Source: Rhodococcus sp. 14-1411-2a
Lineage (GTDB): Bacteria > Actinomycetota > Actinomycetes > Mycobacteriales > Mycobacteriaceae
Assembly (NCBI RefSeq): GCF_002259485.1
Contig: NZ_NPGA01000014.1
Coordinates: forward strand, 124,001-188,000
Direction of reading: 5' to 3'
Length of the DNA stretch: 64,000 nt
The translations under genes were made by a program, and so were the position numbers. The first letter of the stretch is position 1. Each line of letters opens with the position of its first letter. Of the stretch, positions 53,580 through 62,144 are shown piece after piece. The notes below the pieces were generated by a model. That model was not told where the DNA came from and searched no databases. It saw only the letters and a program-made list of their open reading frames with translations.

Positions 53580-54478
53580 GCGCGATACTCGCGCGGCGAC
53601 ATGCCGTACGTCTCCTTGAACAGTTTCGAGAAGTTCGAGGAATCGATCAAACCGTTTCGCGCGCAGATGGTTCCGATGCTGTCTGCCGCGAAGCGGGGGT
53701 CGCGTAGTTCGCGGTGGCATCGTTCGAGTCGCCTGGATCTGATCCAGCCGGCCACGGTACGGCCGTCGGACTCGAACAACTTCTGCAAGTAGCGCGTCGA
53801 AATATGGAGTCGCGCAGCGATCGACGCCGTGGACAGTGTGGGATCGGACAGATGCGACTCGACGAGGCTCTTGGCCTCGATCAGGAGCGTGGAACCCGGC
53901 GCATCATGGGGAGCCGCGTCGTCGAGAGCAGCACAGAGAAGGTCGAGCACCGCGTTCTCCAGCATCGGCGTCGCCGGCAGTGTTCCGTCTGCGGCGTTGC
54001 GGCGCAGATTGAACAGAAACGGCGAAACCAACGCGCCGACGCCGTGATCGCCCTCGATGCGACGCGCGGCAACAGTCGTCAACTCACGGGAATCGATGCG
54101 GAGCGCGTCGCGGGGGAACATCACCACGAACATCTCGAAGTCTCCGACGAAATGAAGATCGTACGGGGCACTGGTGTCGTACACCGCGAAGTCGCCCGGC
54201 TCCAGCACGGCCTCGCGGTCGTTCTGAACCAGCGTGCCGCGGCCGGTCAATTGCAGTCCGACCTTGATCAGGCCGGGATCGGCGCGCTTGATGGTGGCGC
54301 GGGTGCGCCGCACGTCCACCTCGCGCCCCGCCACCTCGCTCAGTTGCAGCGATCCCAACGTCGACGACACCAGGGTGCCCTGGAACGGAGACTGCCCGGT
54401 GGACACAGCGTCCAGCGGCACGAACGCCGTCGAGACGTTCTCGCGCCATTGCTCGAAATCCTGTGCCACCGGGCTCAT
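53573..54478 (-). CDS. AraC-family regulator, FeaR-like
   Basis: 301 residues. An N-terminal AraC_binding_2-type domain (VLEPGDFAVYDTSAPYDLHF) precedes the C-terminal double HTH (STASIAARLHISTRYLQKLFES; DSIGTICARNGLIDSSNFSKLFKETYGMSPREYRAG). It starts one base after the paaK stop and so is probably read with paaK. FeaR of enteric bacteria, same family and size, controls phenylethylamine oxidase and phenylacetaldehyde dehydrogenase, which fits the local enzymes and the two 29-bp sites at 45518 and 51921. The assignment is inferred. Confidence 0.87.
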   Translation of the reverse strand: MSPVAQDFEQWRENVSTAFVPLDAVSTGQSPFQGTLVSSTLGSLQLSEVAGREVDVRRTRATIKRADPGLIKVGLQLTGRGTLVQNDREAVLEPGDFAVYDTSAPYDLHFVGDFEMFVVMFPRDALRIDSRELTTVAARRIEGDHGVGALVSPFLFNLRRNAADGTLPATPMLENAVLDLLCAALDDAAPHDAPGSTLLIEAKSLVESHLSDPTLSTASIAARLHISTRYLQKLFESDGRTVAGWIRSRRLERCHRELRDPRFAADSIGTICARNGLIDSSNFSKLFKETYGMSPREYRAG

Positions 54479-54479
54479 G

Positions 54480-55787
54480 TCATACGGCCGGGCGGTTGTC
54501 GATCAGCCTGCGGGCCTTACCGATCGAACGCTCCAACGCCGCCTGCGGCAGTACGTCGACGTTCACCGTCACACCGATCCGATTCTTGACCAGCTTCTGC
54601 AGCGTCACGCCAAGGCCGGCGTACTGATCGGACGGCACATCGGGCCTGGCCTCGACCCGCACCGTCAGGGAATCCATTCGGCCTGCACGATCGAGTACGC
54701 ACTGGAACTGAGGTGCGAGCGCGGGGACACCCAGGATGAGCTCCTCGATCTGCGTCGGGAAGAGATTGACGCCGCGCAGGATGATCATGTCGTCGGTCCG
54801 GCCGGTGACCTTCTGCATCCGACGCATCGTGCGGGCCGTGCCGGGCAGCAGACGCGTCAGATCCCGGGTGCGATACCGCACGATCGGCATCGCTTCCTTG
54901 GACAGGGAAGTGAACACCAATTCACCCTCCTCGCCGTCGGGCAGAACTTCGCCGGTCACCGGATCGATGATCTCCGGGTAGAAATGATCCTCCCAGATGT
55001 GTAGTCCGTCCTTGGTTTCGACGCATTCCATCGCCACACCCGGTCCCATCACCTCGGACAGGCCGTAGATGTCGACGGCATCCATCGCCAGAGTGTTCTC
55101 GATTTCGGTGCGCATCTCCTCGGTCCACGGCTCGGCACCGAACACTCCGGTCTTCAGCGACATCTTCGCGGGATCGATCCCCTTCTTCACCATGGCGTCG
55201 ACGATCGTCAGCATGTAGGACGGGGTGACCAGGATGGCGTCGGGCTCGAAGTCCTGGATCAGTTGGATCTGACGATCGGTCATGCCACCGGACATCGGAA
55301 TGACCGTGCAGCCGAGTCGTTCTGCGCCGTAATGCGCGCCGAGCCCGCCGGTGAACAGTCCGTACCCGTAGGCCACGTGCACCTTGTCCGACGGCTTGAC
55401 CCCACCTGCGCGGAGACTACGGGCGATGAGATCGGCCCAGTTGTCGATGTCCTTGGCGGTGTAGCCGACGACGGTCGGACGACCGGTGGTGCCCGAGGAC
55501 GCGTGAATGCGCGAGACCTGGTTCTGCGGCACGGCGAACATGCCGAACGGGTAGTTGGCCCGCAGGTCCTGCTTGGACGTGAAGGGGAACTTCGCCAGAT
55601 CGCTCAGGTCCTTCAGATCGCTGGGATGCACTCCGGCATCGTCGAATGCCTTCTTGTAGTGCACCACGTTGTCGTAGGCATGCTGCAGCGACCACCGCAG
55701 ACGCTCCAACTGGAGAGCGGATATCCGGTCGCGAGAAGCGAACTCGATGTCGGGGGTGTCGGTGGGGGTGGACAAGACGCTGGTCAT
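54480..55787 (-). CDS. paaK: Phenylacetate-CoA ligase
   Basis: 435-residue ANL-superfamily ligase that activates phenylacetate with ATP and CoA. The P-loop is SSGTTGRP at residues 97-104. YGLSEVMGPGVAMECVETKDGLHIWEDHFYPEIIDP and GRTDDMIILRGVNLFPTQIEE are PaaK signatures. The C-terminal domain is complete. The ATG at 55787 (MTSVLSTPTD) follows GGAGACTGCC on the coding strand. It lies 16 bp after paaE and is part of paaA-B-C-D-E-K. Confidence 0.95.
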   Translation of the reverse strand: MTSVLSTPTDTPDIEFASRDRISALQLERLRWSLQHAYDNVVHYKKAFDDAGVHPSDLKDLSDLAKFPFTSKQDLRANYPFGMFAVPQNQVSRIHASSGTTGRPTVVGYTAKDIDNWADLIARSLRAGGVKPSDKVHVAYGYGLFTGGLGAHYGAERLGCTVIPMSGGMTDRQIQLIQDFEPDAILVTPSYMLTIVDAMVKKGIDPAKMSLKTGVFGAEPWTEEMRTEIENTLAMDAVDIYGLSEVMGPGVAMECVETKDGLHIWEDHFYPEIIDPVTGEVLPDGEEGELVFTSLSKEAMPIVRYRTRDLTRLLPGTARTMRRMQKVTGRTDDMIILRGVNLFPTQIEELILGVPALAPQFQCVLDRAGRMDSLTVRVEARPDVPSDQYAGLGVTLQKLVKNRIGVTVNVDVLPQAALERSIGKARRLIDNRPAV

Positions 55788-55803
55788 GGCAGTCTCCGGG
55801 GGA

Positions 55804-56898
55804 TCAGGCGTCGAAGTCGACGGTGACGGTGTCGCTGACGGGGAAGGTTTGGCAGGTGAGCACGAAGCCGGCGTCGACCTCGTTGTCCTCGAGCGCATAG
55901 TTGCGACGCATGTCGACGTCGCCGAAGGTCACCTTCGCGCGGCACGTGCCGCACACTCCGCCCTTGCAGGCGAACGGAAGATCGGAGCGCAGCTGCTCGC
56001 CCGCGTCGAGAATCGACTCGTCCTGAGGCAGTGCGCCTTTCACCTCACGGCCGTCGAGGATGATGGCGACCTCGCTGCTGGGCCCGGTGACGCCGGGCTC
56101 GCGGTGCTTCTCCTGCGGCGGCGGTACGTCGTCGACGTAGAACAGTTCGTGGTGAATGCTGCTCTTGGCGACGCCGAGTTCCTTCAGCACGTCCTGTGCG
56201 TCGTTGACCATTCCGAACGGGCCACACAACCAGAAATGATCGATGTCCGGTGTGGCGACGACAGTGTCGAGTATCTCGCGCAAGCGCTCGGCATCGAGCC
56301 TGCCGCTGAACAACTCGACCTCACGCGGTTCGCGGGACAGGACATGAATGATGTCGAATCGACTGCCGTACTGGTCTTTGAGGTCGGCTATCTCCTCGGC
56401 GAACATCACCGTGCGTGTGCGCCGATTGCCGTACAGCAGAACCACTTCGGCATCGGGGTTGGCGAGCACGGAGGCCGCGATCGACAGCATCGGGGTGATG
56501 CCGGATCCGGCCGCGATGAGAACGTGCCTGCCCGCCACAGCGGGATCGGCGTGAAAGTTGCCGGTCGGGCCCTGAACGTCGATGCGGTCGCCGACCTTGA
56601 CCTCGCGGACGAGCCAGGACGAGAACAGGCCATCGCTGACCTCGCGAACGCCGACGCGTGGACGCGAGCCCGCCGGTGCACAGATCGAGTACGAACGACG
56701 ATGCTCCACACCGTCGATCGTGCGGCTGAGCATCAGCGACTGACCCGGCTTGAAGTCGAATTCCTCGCGCAGATCCTCCGGTACGTCGAAGGTGACGGCC
56801 ACTGCGTCGTCGCACAGTGATTCCACATCGGCGACGGTCAGGGGGTGAAACGGCTTGTTGCGCTGGGTCTTCTGTACGGGCTCGGCGGTGACGGTCAT
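55804..56898 (-). CDS. paaE: Phenylacetyl-CoA epoxidase reductase subunit
   Basis: 364 residues. The N-terminal FAD-binding domain has RRSYSICAP, the NAD domain has GSGITPMLSI and CGPFGMV, and a C-terminal 2Fe-2S ferredoxin domain has CKGGVCGTCRAKV and a distal Cys in FVLTCQTFP. It passes NADPH electrons to the PaaABC oxygenase. The ATG at 56898 shares a base with the paaD stop (TGATG). Domain order (reductase first, ferredoxin last) is the reverse of the BenC part at 13995-16679. Confidence 0.95.
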   Translation of the reverse strand: MTVTAEPVQKTQRNKPFHPLTVADVESLCDDAVAVTFDVPEDLREEFDFKPGQSLMLSRTIDGVEHRRSYSICAPAGSRPRVGVREVSDGLFSSWLVREVKVGDRIDVQGPTGNFHADPAVAGRHVLIAAGSGITPMLSIAASVLANPDAEVVLLYGNRRTRTVMFAEEIADLKDQYGSRFDIIHVLSREPREVELFSGRLDAERLREILDTVVATPDIDHFWLCGPFGMVNDAQDVLKELGVAKSSIHHELFYVDDVPPPQEKHREPGVTGPSSEVAIILDGREVKGALPQDESILDAGEQLRSDLPFACKGGVCGTCRAKVTFGDVDMRRNYALEDNEVDAGFVLTCQTFPVSDTVTVDFDA

Positions 56899-57404
56899 CA
56901 GATTTCCTTGACGTGGTCGAAGGGTTCGAGGCAGTCGTCGCACCGATACTGGGCCTTGCACAGGGTGGCACCGAATTCGGAGGTGAGACGGGTGTTCGCG
57001 GAACCGCACTGAGGGCAGTCGATTCGGCGTGGCTTCACGGTGAGGGTCAACGGGACCGGGCCGGATGTGCGAGCGGGAGCCGGTCCTGGTGTGGAGTAAC
57101 CGGTCTCGCGTAGCTTGCGCAGGCCCTCCTCGGAGATCCAGTCGGTACTCCACGCGGGGGAGAGGCTGGTGACGATCTCGACGTCCGCGTAACCGTGATC
57201 CTCGAGCTTGTGCACGAGGTCGTCGCGCATCGTCGCCATGGCTGGGCATCCGGAATACGTCGGAGTGATCGTGACGAGCACACTGCCGTTCTCGCGTACC
57301 TCGACGTCGCGCAGGACGCCGAGATCGTCGAGCGTGAGCAGTGGCATCTCGGGGTCCATGACGGTGGCCGCGATCTCGCGTGCCGAGAGTTCCATCGTTG
57401 TCAC
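56898..57404 (-). CDS. paaD: PaaD, SUF-like assembly protein for the epoxidase
   Basis: 168 residues. An N-terminal MIP18/DUF59 domain (ATVMDPEMPLLTLDDLGVLRDVEV; TPTYSGCPAM) precedes a C-terminal zinc-ribbon-like part (CPQC and CDDC). PaaD is needed for in vivo epoxidase activity, probably in iron-cluster insertion. The GTG at 57404 overlaps the paaC stop (GTGA); an ATG at 57395 is an alternative. Confidence 0.92.
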   Translation of the reverse strand: MTTMELSAREIAATVMDPEMPLLTLDDLGVLRDVEVRENGSVLVTITPTYSGCPAMATMRDDLVHKLEDHGYADVEIVTSLSPAWSTDWISEEGLRKLRETGYSTPGPAPARTSGPVPLTLTVKPRRIDCPQCGSANTRLTSEFGATLCKAQYRCDDCLEPFDHVKEI

Positions 57405-58318
57405 CAGACTCCCTCCGGATGCGCTCTCGCCACGACCTGCATCTCGGCGATCAGCGGTCCGAATGCTTCGGTGTGAACGCCGCGACGACCACCGCGGCCG
57501 CCGATGGTGCCGACGGACTTGCCTTCGGGTGCCTCGAGCTCCGCGGCGTGCAGGACCTGTGCGAGGACGGAATCGAACTCCTCGCGGACATCCCGAGGGT
57601 CGACGGCGACGCCGACCTCGGCCAGGGCGATCTCCTCGTCCGTGGGGAGAAACAGCTCGGAGACATACGGCCAGATTCTGGTCACGGCGTCGCGCACTCG
57701 TTGCTTGGATTCATCGGTTCCGCAACCCAGCGTCACGACCCAGCGTGCGGCGTAATCACGATGGTAGGTCAGCTCTTTGACGCCCTTGCTCGCGACAGCG
57801 GCCAGAACCGGATCGCGAGATTCCTGCAGACGAGTGAAGACGGCGAGCCGCCACGTCGCGAACACCAGCAGGCGGACCTGGGATTTCGCGAAGTCGCCGT
57901 TGTCGAGTTCGGTGAGTCGAACGCACCGGAAATCTGCCTCGTCGCGGAAGAACGACAGTGCATCCTCGGCCGGTGCGGGGGAGGTGTCCGAAATGAACGG
58001 CACCACCGTCGGGTCTGCTTTGGCGGCGCGGGCCAGCAGCAGCCGAGCCTGGCCGAGGAGATCGAGGCCGACGTTGGCCAGGGCCACTTCCTCTTCGAGC
58101 TCCGGTGCGCGGGTGCTCCATTGCACCAGTCGCTGCGAGCTGATCAGCGCGTCGTCGCCGAGCATGAGGCAGTATGCGGCAAGGGCTTTCAGGTCGACGT
58201 CGTCGGGGACGGTGGTGTCGACTCCGGCGAGCGGGTCGTCGAAACTCGTTCCGAATGCCCACTGCCCGTGTGAATCCTCGTCGACGAGGCCCTCGTAGGC
58301 GCTGTCGTGATCAGTCAT
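57401..58318 (-). CDS. paaC: Phenylacetyl-CoA epoxidase structural subunit PaaC
   Basis: 305-residue ferritin-like helical protein. LAAYCLMLGDDALISSQRLVQWSTRAPELEEEVALANVGLDLLGQARLLL and KELTYHRDYAARWVVTLG are PaaC stretches. It pairs with PaaA but does not hold the catalytic di-iron site. The N-terminal ~40 residues are acidic and longer than in enteric PaaC. The ATG at 58318 begins MTDHDSAYEG. It starts 28 bp after paaB. Confidence 0.93.
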   Translation of the reverse strand: MTDHDSAYEGLVDEDSHGQWAFGTSFDDPLAGVDTTVPDDVDLKALAAYCLMLGDDALISSQRLVQWSTRAPELEEEVALANVGLDLLGQARLLLARAAKADPTVVPFISDTSPAPAEDALSFFRDEADFRCVRLTELDNGDFAKSQVRLLVFATWRLAVFTRLQESRDPVLAAVASKGVKELTYHRDYAARWVVTLGCGTDESKQRVRDAVTRIWPYVSELFLPTDEEIALAEVGVAVDPRDVREEFDSVLAQVLHAAELEAPEGKSVGTIGGRGGRRGVHTEAFGPLIAEMQVVARAHPEGVW

Positions 58319-58346
58319 GAGTGCTTGTCCTCTTGAAGAATGGGTC

Positions 58347-58709
58347 TCACATGTGGGGGACGTTGTCGGGGATCTCGTAGAACGTCGGGTGGCGATACAC
58401 CTTGTCGCCGCTCGGTGCGAAGAAGGGATCCTTCTCCGACGGGGACGACGCGACGATCGAGTTGGACGGAACCACCCAGATGCTGACGCCCTCGTTGCGA
58501 CGGGTGTAGACGTCGCGAGCGTGCCGCAGGGCCATGTGGTCGTCGGCAGCGTGGAGTGATCCGACATGCACGTGGTTCAGGCCGCGCTTGCCGCGCAGGA
58601 ACACCTCGTACAACGGCCAATCAGCCTTGACGGCTTCTCTTTTGGGCTCGACCGGAACGTTGTCGGTGGGAACTGCTCCGTGGCCGCCCTCGGCGGTGAA
58701 CTCGCTCAT
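58347..58709 (-). CDS. paaB: Phenylacetyl-CoA epoxidase subunit PaaB
   Basis: 120 residues. [52 protein letters not shown] is the PaaB core. It bridges PaaAC heterodimers in the complex. The N-terminal extension of about 28 residues is variable. The ATG at 58709 overlaps the paaA stop (ATGA). Confidence 0.95.
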   Translation of the reverse strand: MSEFTAEGGHGAVPTDNVPVEPKREAVKADWPLYEVFLRGKRGLNHVHVGSLHAADDHMALRHARDVYTRRNEGVSIWVVPSNSIVASSPSEKDPFFAPSGDKVYRHPTFYEIPDNVPHM

Positions 58710-59653
58710 GATGCTGCGTTCCTTGCTGCGAATGCGGTTGCGGCCTCACGGACCCAGGCACCGCCGTCGTGCGCTGCGCGACGATTCGCGATGCGCTCGA
58801 CGTTGGAGGCACCGTTGCCCTTGATTACCTGCATGAACTCGGACCAATCGGGCTCGCCGAAATCGTGCGACTGACGCTCTTCGTTCCACTTCAGATCCGG
58901 GTCCGGGAATGTGACGCCCAGAGCCTTCGCCTGCGGGATCGACATGTCGACGAAGCGTTGGCGTAGTTCGTCGTTGGTATGGCGCTTGATGCCCCACTTC
59001 ATCGACTGCTCGGTGTTGGGAGACTCGTCGTCCGGCGGACCGAACATCATCAGTGCCGGCCACCACCAGCGATTCACCGACTCCTGAACCATGGCCCGCT
59101 GCTCGTCGGTGCCGCGCATCATCGTTGCCAGCAGTTCGTAGCCCTGGCGCTGGTGGAAGGATTCTTCCTTGCACACGCGGATCATCGCGCGTGCGTAGGG
59201 ACCGAAGCTGCTGCGGCACAGGGGAACCTGATTGCAGATAGCCGCACCGTCGACGAGCCAGCCGATGGTGCCCACGTCGGCGTACGTCAGGGTGGGGTAG
59301 TTGAAGATCGAGGAGTACTTCTGCTTGCCCTCGATGAGCTTGACCGTCAGGTCTGCGCGGTCCGCTCCGAGCGTCTCCGCGGCGGAGTAGAGGTAGAGGC
59401 CGTGGCCGGCCTCGTCCTGCACCTTGGCCATCAGAATCGCTTTGCGGCGCAGCGACGGCGCGCGGGTGAGCCAATTGCCCTCCGGCTGCATTCCGATGAT
59501 CTCGGAATGCGCGTGCTGGGCGATCTGCCGAATGAGTGACTTGCGATAGCCGTCGGGCATCCAGTCTCGCGGCTCGACGCGCTGCTCATGGGCAATGGTC
59601 TCGTCGAATCCGTCCCGCAGCGTTTCGGCGGACAGGGTGTTTGACGTGGTCAT
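58706..59653 (-). CDS. paaA: Phenylacetyl-CoA epoxidase catalytic subunit PaaA
   Basis: 315-residue di-iron ferritin-like oxygenase subunit that forms the 1,2-epoxide of phenylacetyl-CoA. Iron ligands are expected in the helices with [36 protein letters not shown] and [15 protein letters not shown] (Glu/ExxH patterns all present). The ATG at 59653 is preferred over an in-frame ATG at 59737, because a PaaR-type operator lies at 59670-59683. First gene of the paaABCDEK-araC operon. Confidence 0.96.
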   Translation of the reverse strand: MTTSNTLSAETLRDGFDETIAHEQRVEPRDWMPDGYRKSLIRQIAQHAHSEIIGMQPEGNWLTRAPSLRRKAILMAKVQDEAGHGLYLYSAAETLGADRADLTVKLIEGKQKYSSIFNYPTLTYADVGTIGWLVDGAAICNQVPLCRSSFGPYARAMIRVCKEESFHQRQGYELLATMMRGTDEQRAMVQESVNRWWWPALMMFGPPDDESPNTEQSMKWGIKRHTNDELRQRFVDMSIPQAKALGVTFPDPDLKWNEERQSHDFGEPDWSEFMQVIKGNGASNVERIANRRAAHDGGAWVREAATAFAARNAAS

Positions 59654-59669
59654 AAGTCCTACTTTCATT

Positions 59670-59683
59670 ACCGAATGATCGGT
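59670..59683 (-). promoter_or_regulatory. PaaR-type operator before paaA
   Basis: Dyad ACCGA-N4-TCGGT, 17 bp upstream of the paaA ATG. The same motif lies before paaJ (63374-63387). A TetR protein encoded at 63451 is the obvious candidate repressor. Confidence 0.7.
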
Positions 59684-59732
59684 TGGTAACCAGTATGCCT
59701 CGAAGTGACCCCGGGCACAAGAGCGGCTGCGC

Positions 59733-59812
59733 CGCACGTGCGCGAAACCTCGTAGCAGGGGTCGAGTTTCTGTTCACATGGGTCGTTCCGCAGGCTCCAC
59801 TCCCGCTCACAT
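59733..59812. repeat. Dispersed mosaic repeat, family B, copy 3
   Basis: Module x (CGAAACCTCGTAGCAGGGGT then CGAG, from about 59743) then module y (GGTCGTTCCGCAGGCTCCAC then TCCCGCTCAC, 59780-59809). Same order as copy 1. It lies between paaA and paaG ends and fills most of that 150-bp gap. Confidence 0.75.
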
Positions 59813-60577
59813 GCCGACGAAGGAGGCTCTTTTTTTCGCCAGGAACGCGTCGACGGCGGCCTTGTGGTCCTGCGTCTGGCCCAGAGCGGTCTGCGCTTGC
59901 GCCTCGCGGTCCAGTGCGTCGGACAGTCCGGATCGAGCGATCAGCGACTTGACCTGCTTGTAGGCCTGGGTGGGGCCTGCAGCGAGGGAGGTGGCGAGCG
60001 TGCTCGCGGTCTCGAGTACGTCCCCGTCCTCGACGACGCGATGCACCAGACCCCAGTCGAGGGCCTGCACGGCGGTGACCCTGTCACCGAGCAGCATCAG
60101 ACCCGCGGCCCGGCTCGATCCCAGCGCCTCGACCAACGAGTAGCTCAACCCCGAGTCGCTGGCCAGGCCGATTCCGGTGAAGGCCGTCGCGAATGAGGAC
60201 TTGGTGCCCGCAACCCGAATATCTCCGGCCAAGGCAATCCCGAGACCTGCGCCGACGCATGCACCGGGGATGGCCACGACGATCGGTACCTCGAGCGCAG
60301 CCAGTCCGCGAATCACCGGGTTGTAGTGCTCACCGACGGTATCCATCGCCGTGGCCGGATCGGCCTCGAGTGCGGCGACGTGCTCGCCGAGATCCTGGCC
60401 GACGCAGAAGTTCTTCCCCTCTGCGGTGATCAGCACGGCGCGCACCTCGGGTGCAGCGGCGTTCTGGACGGCCTCCGCCAACGCAACCTTCGTTGCGACG
60501 TCGAGGGCGTTGTGTGCCTCGGAGCGCGCGAGGGTGATGGTCGCCAAGCCGTCGGTGATGTCGAACCGTACCGTCAT
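59807..60577 (-). CDS. paaG: Enoyl-CoA hydratase/isomerase family, PaaG type
   Basis: 256-residue crotonase-fold enzyme. GKNFCVGQDLGEH and VPIVVAIPGACVGAGLGIALAGDIRVAGTKSSFATAFTGIGLASDSGLSYSL show the CoA-binding oxyanion region, and the Asp of ASDSG is at the PaaG catalytic position. PaaG isomerises the ring epoxide to the oxepin form. The ATG at 60577 overlaps paaH (ATGA). Last of paaJ-F-H-G. Confidence 0.88.
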   Translation of the reverse strand: MTVRFDITDGLATITLARSEAHNALDVATKVALAEAVQNAAAPEVRAVLITAEGKNFCVGQDLGEHVAALEADPATAMDTVGEHYNPVIRGLAALEVPIVVAIPGACVGAGLGIALAGDIRVAGTKSSFATAFTGIGLASDSGLSYSLVEALGSSRAAGLMLLGDRVTAVQALDWGLVHRVVEDGDVLETASTLATSLAAGPTQAYKQVKSLIARSGLSDALDREAQAQTALGQTQDHKAAVDAFLAKKRASFVGM

Positions 60578-61425
60578 GTGTTCGTCCAATCGTGAAAGCC
60601 GCGACCGGACTTGCGTCCGATGTCGCCGCGAGCAACCATGTCTCGCAACAACTGCGGGGGAGTGAACCTGTCGCCGAGGGTCGACGCCAGGTGTTCTGCG
60701 ATGGCGAGCCGGACGTCCAACCCGACGAGATCGGTCGACCGCAACGGTCCCATCGGATGCTTGTAGCCGAGTTCCATGGCGCGGTCGATGGATTCGGCGT
60801 CGGCGACGCCCTCCTCCAACATCCGAATGGCCTCGAGTCCGAGGCAGACGCCGAGCCGCGAGGTCGCGAAGCCGGGGGAGTCGTTGACGAGCACCTCGGT
60901 CTTGCCCAGGAGCGACACCCACTGCTGTACTCGCTGCACCACGTCCGCGGAGGTGGCGGGAGCGCGCACGATCTCGACGAGAGTCGACGCCGGAACCGGG
61001 TTGAAGAAGTGCATCCCGATGAAGCGGCTCGGATCACTCAGTGCTGCGCCGAGTTCGGCGATGGAGATAGAGCTCGTGTTCGACGCGATGACCGAATTTT
61101 CCGATGCGACTTTGTCTATCAGAGCCAACACCTCGACCTTGAGCGCCGGAATCTCGGGCACGGCTTCGACCACCAGGTCGAGGTCGGCGGGTAGGTCCGC
61201 GGGCCCGGCGACGGTGGAGACCCGCGCGAGAATCGCAGCGGGATCCTCACTGAGTTTGCCGCGCTCGTGCGCCCGATCCAACCCGGTCGAGACTCGACCG
61301 AGGGCTGCTTCTTGGTCGACGGCCTCGGCAATGACGACGGTGGAACCGAGGGCCGCGAACACCTGCGCGATACCTGCACCCATGCGGCCGCCACCGACCA
61401 CTGCCACCTTTGATGGAGCTGTCAT
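60574..61425 (-). CDS. paaH: 3-hydroxyacyl-CoA dehydrogenase, PaaH type
   Basis: 283 residues. The NAD motif is GGGRMGAGIAQVF at residues 11-23. The catalytic His is in FIGMHFFNPVP, and VNDSPGFATSRL is the conserved link to the C-terminal helical domain. It oxidises 3-hydroxyadipyl-CoA to 3-oxoadipyl-CoA. The ATG at 61425 overlaps paaF (ATGA). Confidence 0.9.
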   Translation of the reverse strand: MTAPSKVAVVGGGRMGAGIAQVFAALGSTVVIAEAVDQEAALGRVSTGLDRAHERGKLSEDPAAILARVSTVAGPADLPADLDLVVEAVPEIPALKVEVLALIDKVASENSVIASNTSSISIAELGAALSDPSRFIGMHFFNPVPASTLVEIVRAPATSADVVQRVQQWVSLLGKTEVLVNDSPGFATSRLGVCLGLEAIRMLEEGVADAESIDRAMELGYKHPMGPLRSTDLVGLDVRLAIAEHLASTLGDRFTPPQLLRDMVARGDIGRKSGRGFHDWTNT

Positions 61426-62144
61426 TTCTTCTTCTCCAGAAATGCCGTCATTCGGCGTTGTTTGTCTTCGGTCTCGAACAGAACAGCCTGCGCGATGTCG
61501 TCGGCCCACGGGTGTGAACCGGGCGCATCGAGAATTTTCTTGGTCAGCTTCAGTGCCAGCGGTGCTTGTTTGGCAATGCGATCCGCGAGGGAATGCGCCG
61601 CAGCCAACGGCTCGTCGACGACGTCCAGTACCAGTCCGGAGCGCAGTGCCACCTCGGCGTCGAGCGTGCGGCCACCGAGGAGTACCTGCTTGGCGACGGA
61701 CACTCCCACCAAAGTCGGCAACCGGTAGCTGGCCCCGGCAGCAGCCATGATGCCCAGTCCCGGTTCGGGATTGCCGAACACCGCCGTCGGCGACGCGATA
61801 CGGATGTCGCAGGCGTAGGACAGTTCTGCTCCACCGCCGAGGGCGTACCCCCGGACTGCGGCGATCGTCGGCAGGGGTAGTGCGGCGATGCGGTCGAACA
61901 GGTTTCGGTTGATGCCGCGCAATGCGTCGTCGCGGGTGCGGGCGCGCAGCTGGTTGATGTCGGCACCGCCGGCGAAATGCTCGCCCTGCCCCGTCAGGAT
62001 GACGATCTTGGGATCCTGCTCCACGAGCGCGCACACCTCGTGCAACTCGCCGATCATCTCGGAATCGATTGCGTTGCGCTGCTTCTCGCGATTCAGTGTG
62101 ACGACAACCCGGTCGGTCAGCTCCTCCACGACAAGTGTGTTCAC
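61422..62144 (-). CDS. paaF: Enoyl-CoA hydratase, PaaF type
   Basis: 240-residue crotonase-fold hydratase. EHFAGGADINQL and RGYALGGGAELSYACDIRIAS carry the first catalytic Glu, and VFGNPEPGLGIMAAAG the second. It hydrates 2,3-dehydroadipyl-CoA. The start is GTG at 62144, overlapping the thiolase stop (GTGA); the longer frame has an Arg-rich, unconserved leader. Confidence 0.9.
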   Translation of the reverse strand: MNTLVVEELTDRVVVTLNREKQRNAIDSEMIGELHEVCALVEQDPKIVILTGQGEHFAGGADINQLRARTRDDALRGINRNLFDRIAALPLPTIAAVRGYALGGGAELSYACDIRIASPTAVFGNPEPGLGIMAAAGASYRLPTLVGVSVAKQVLLGGRTLDAEVALRSGLVLDVVDEPLAAAHSLADRIAKQAPLALKLTKKILDAPGSHPWADDIAQAVLFETEDKQRRMTAFLEKKK

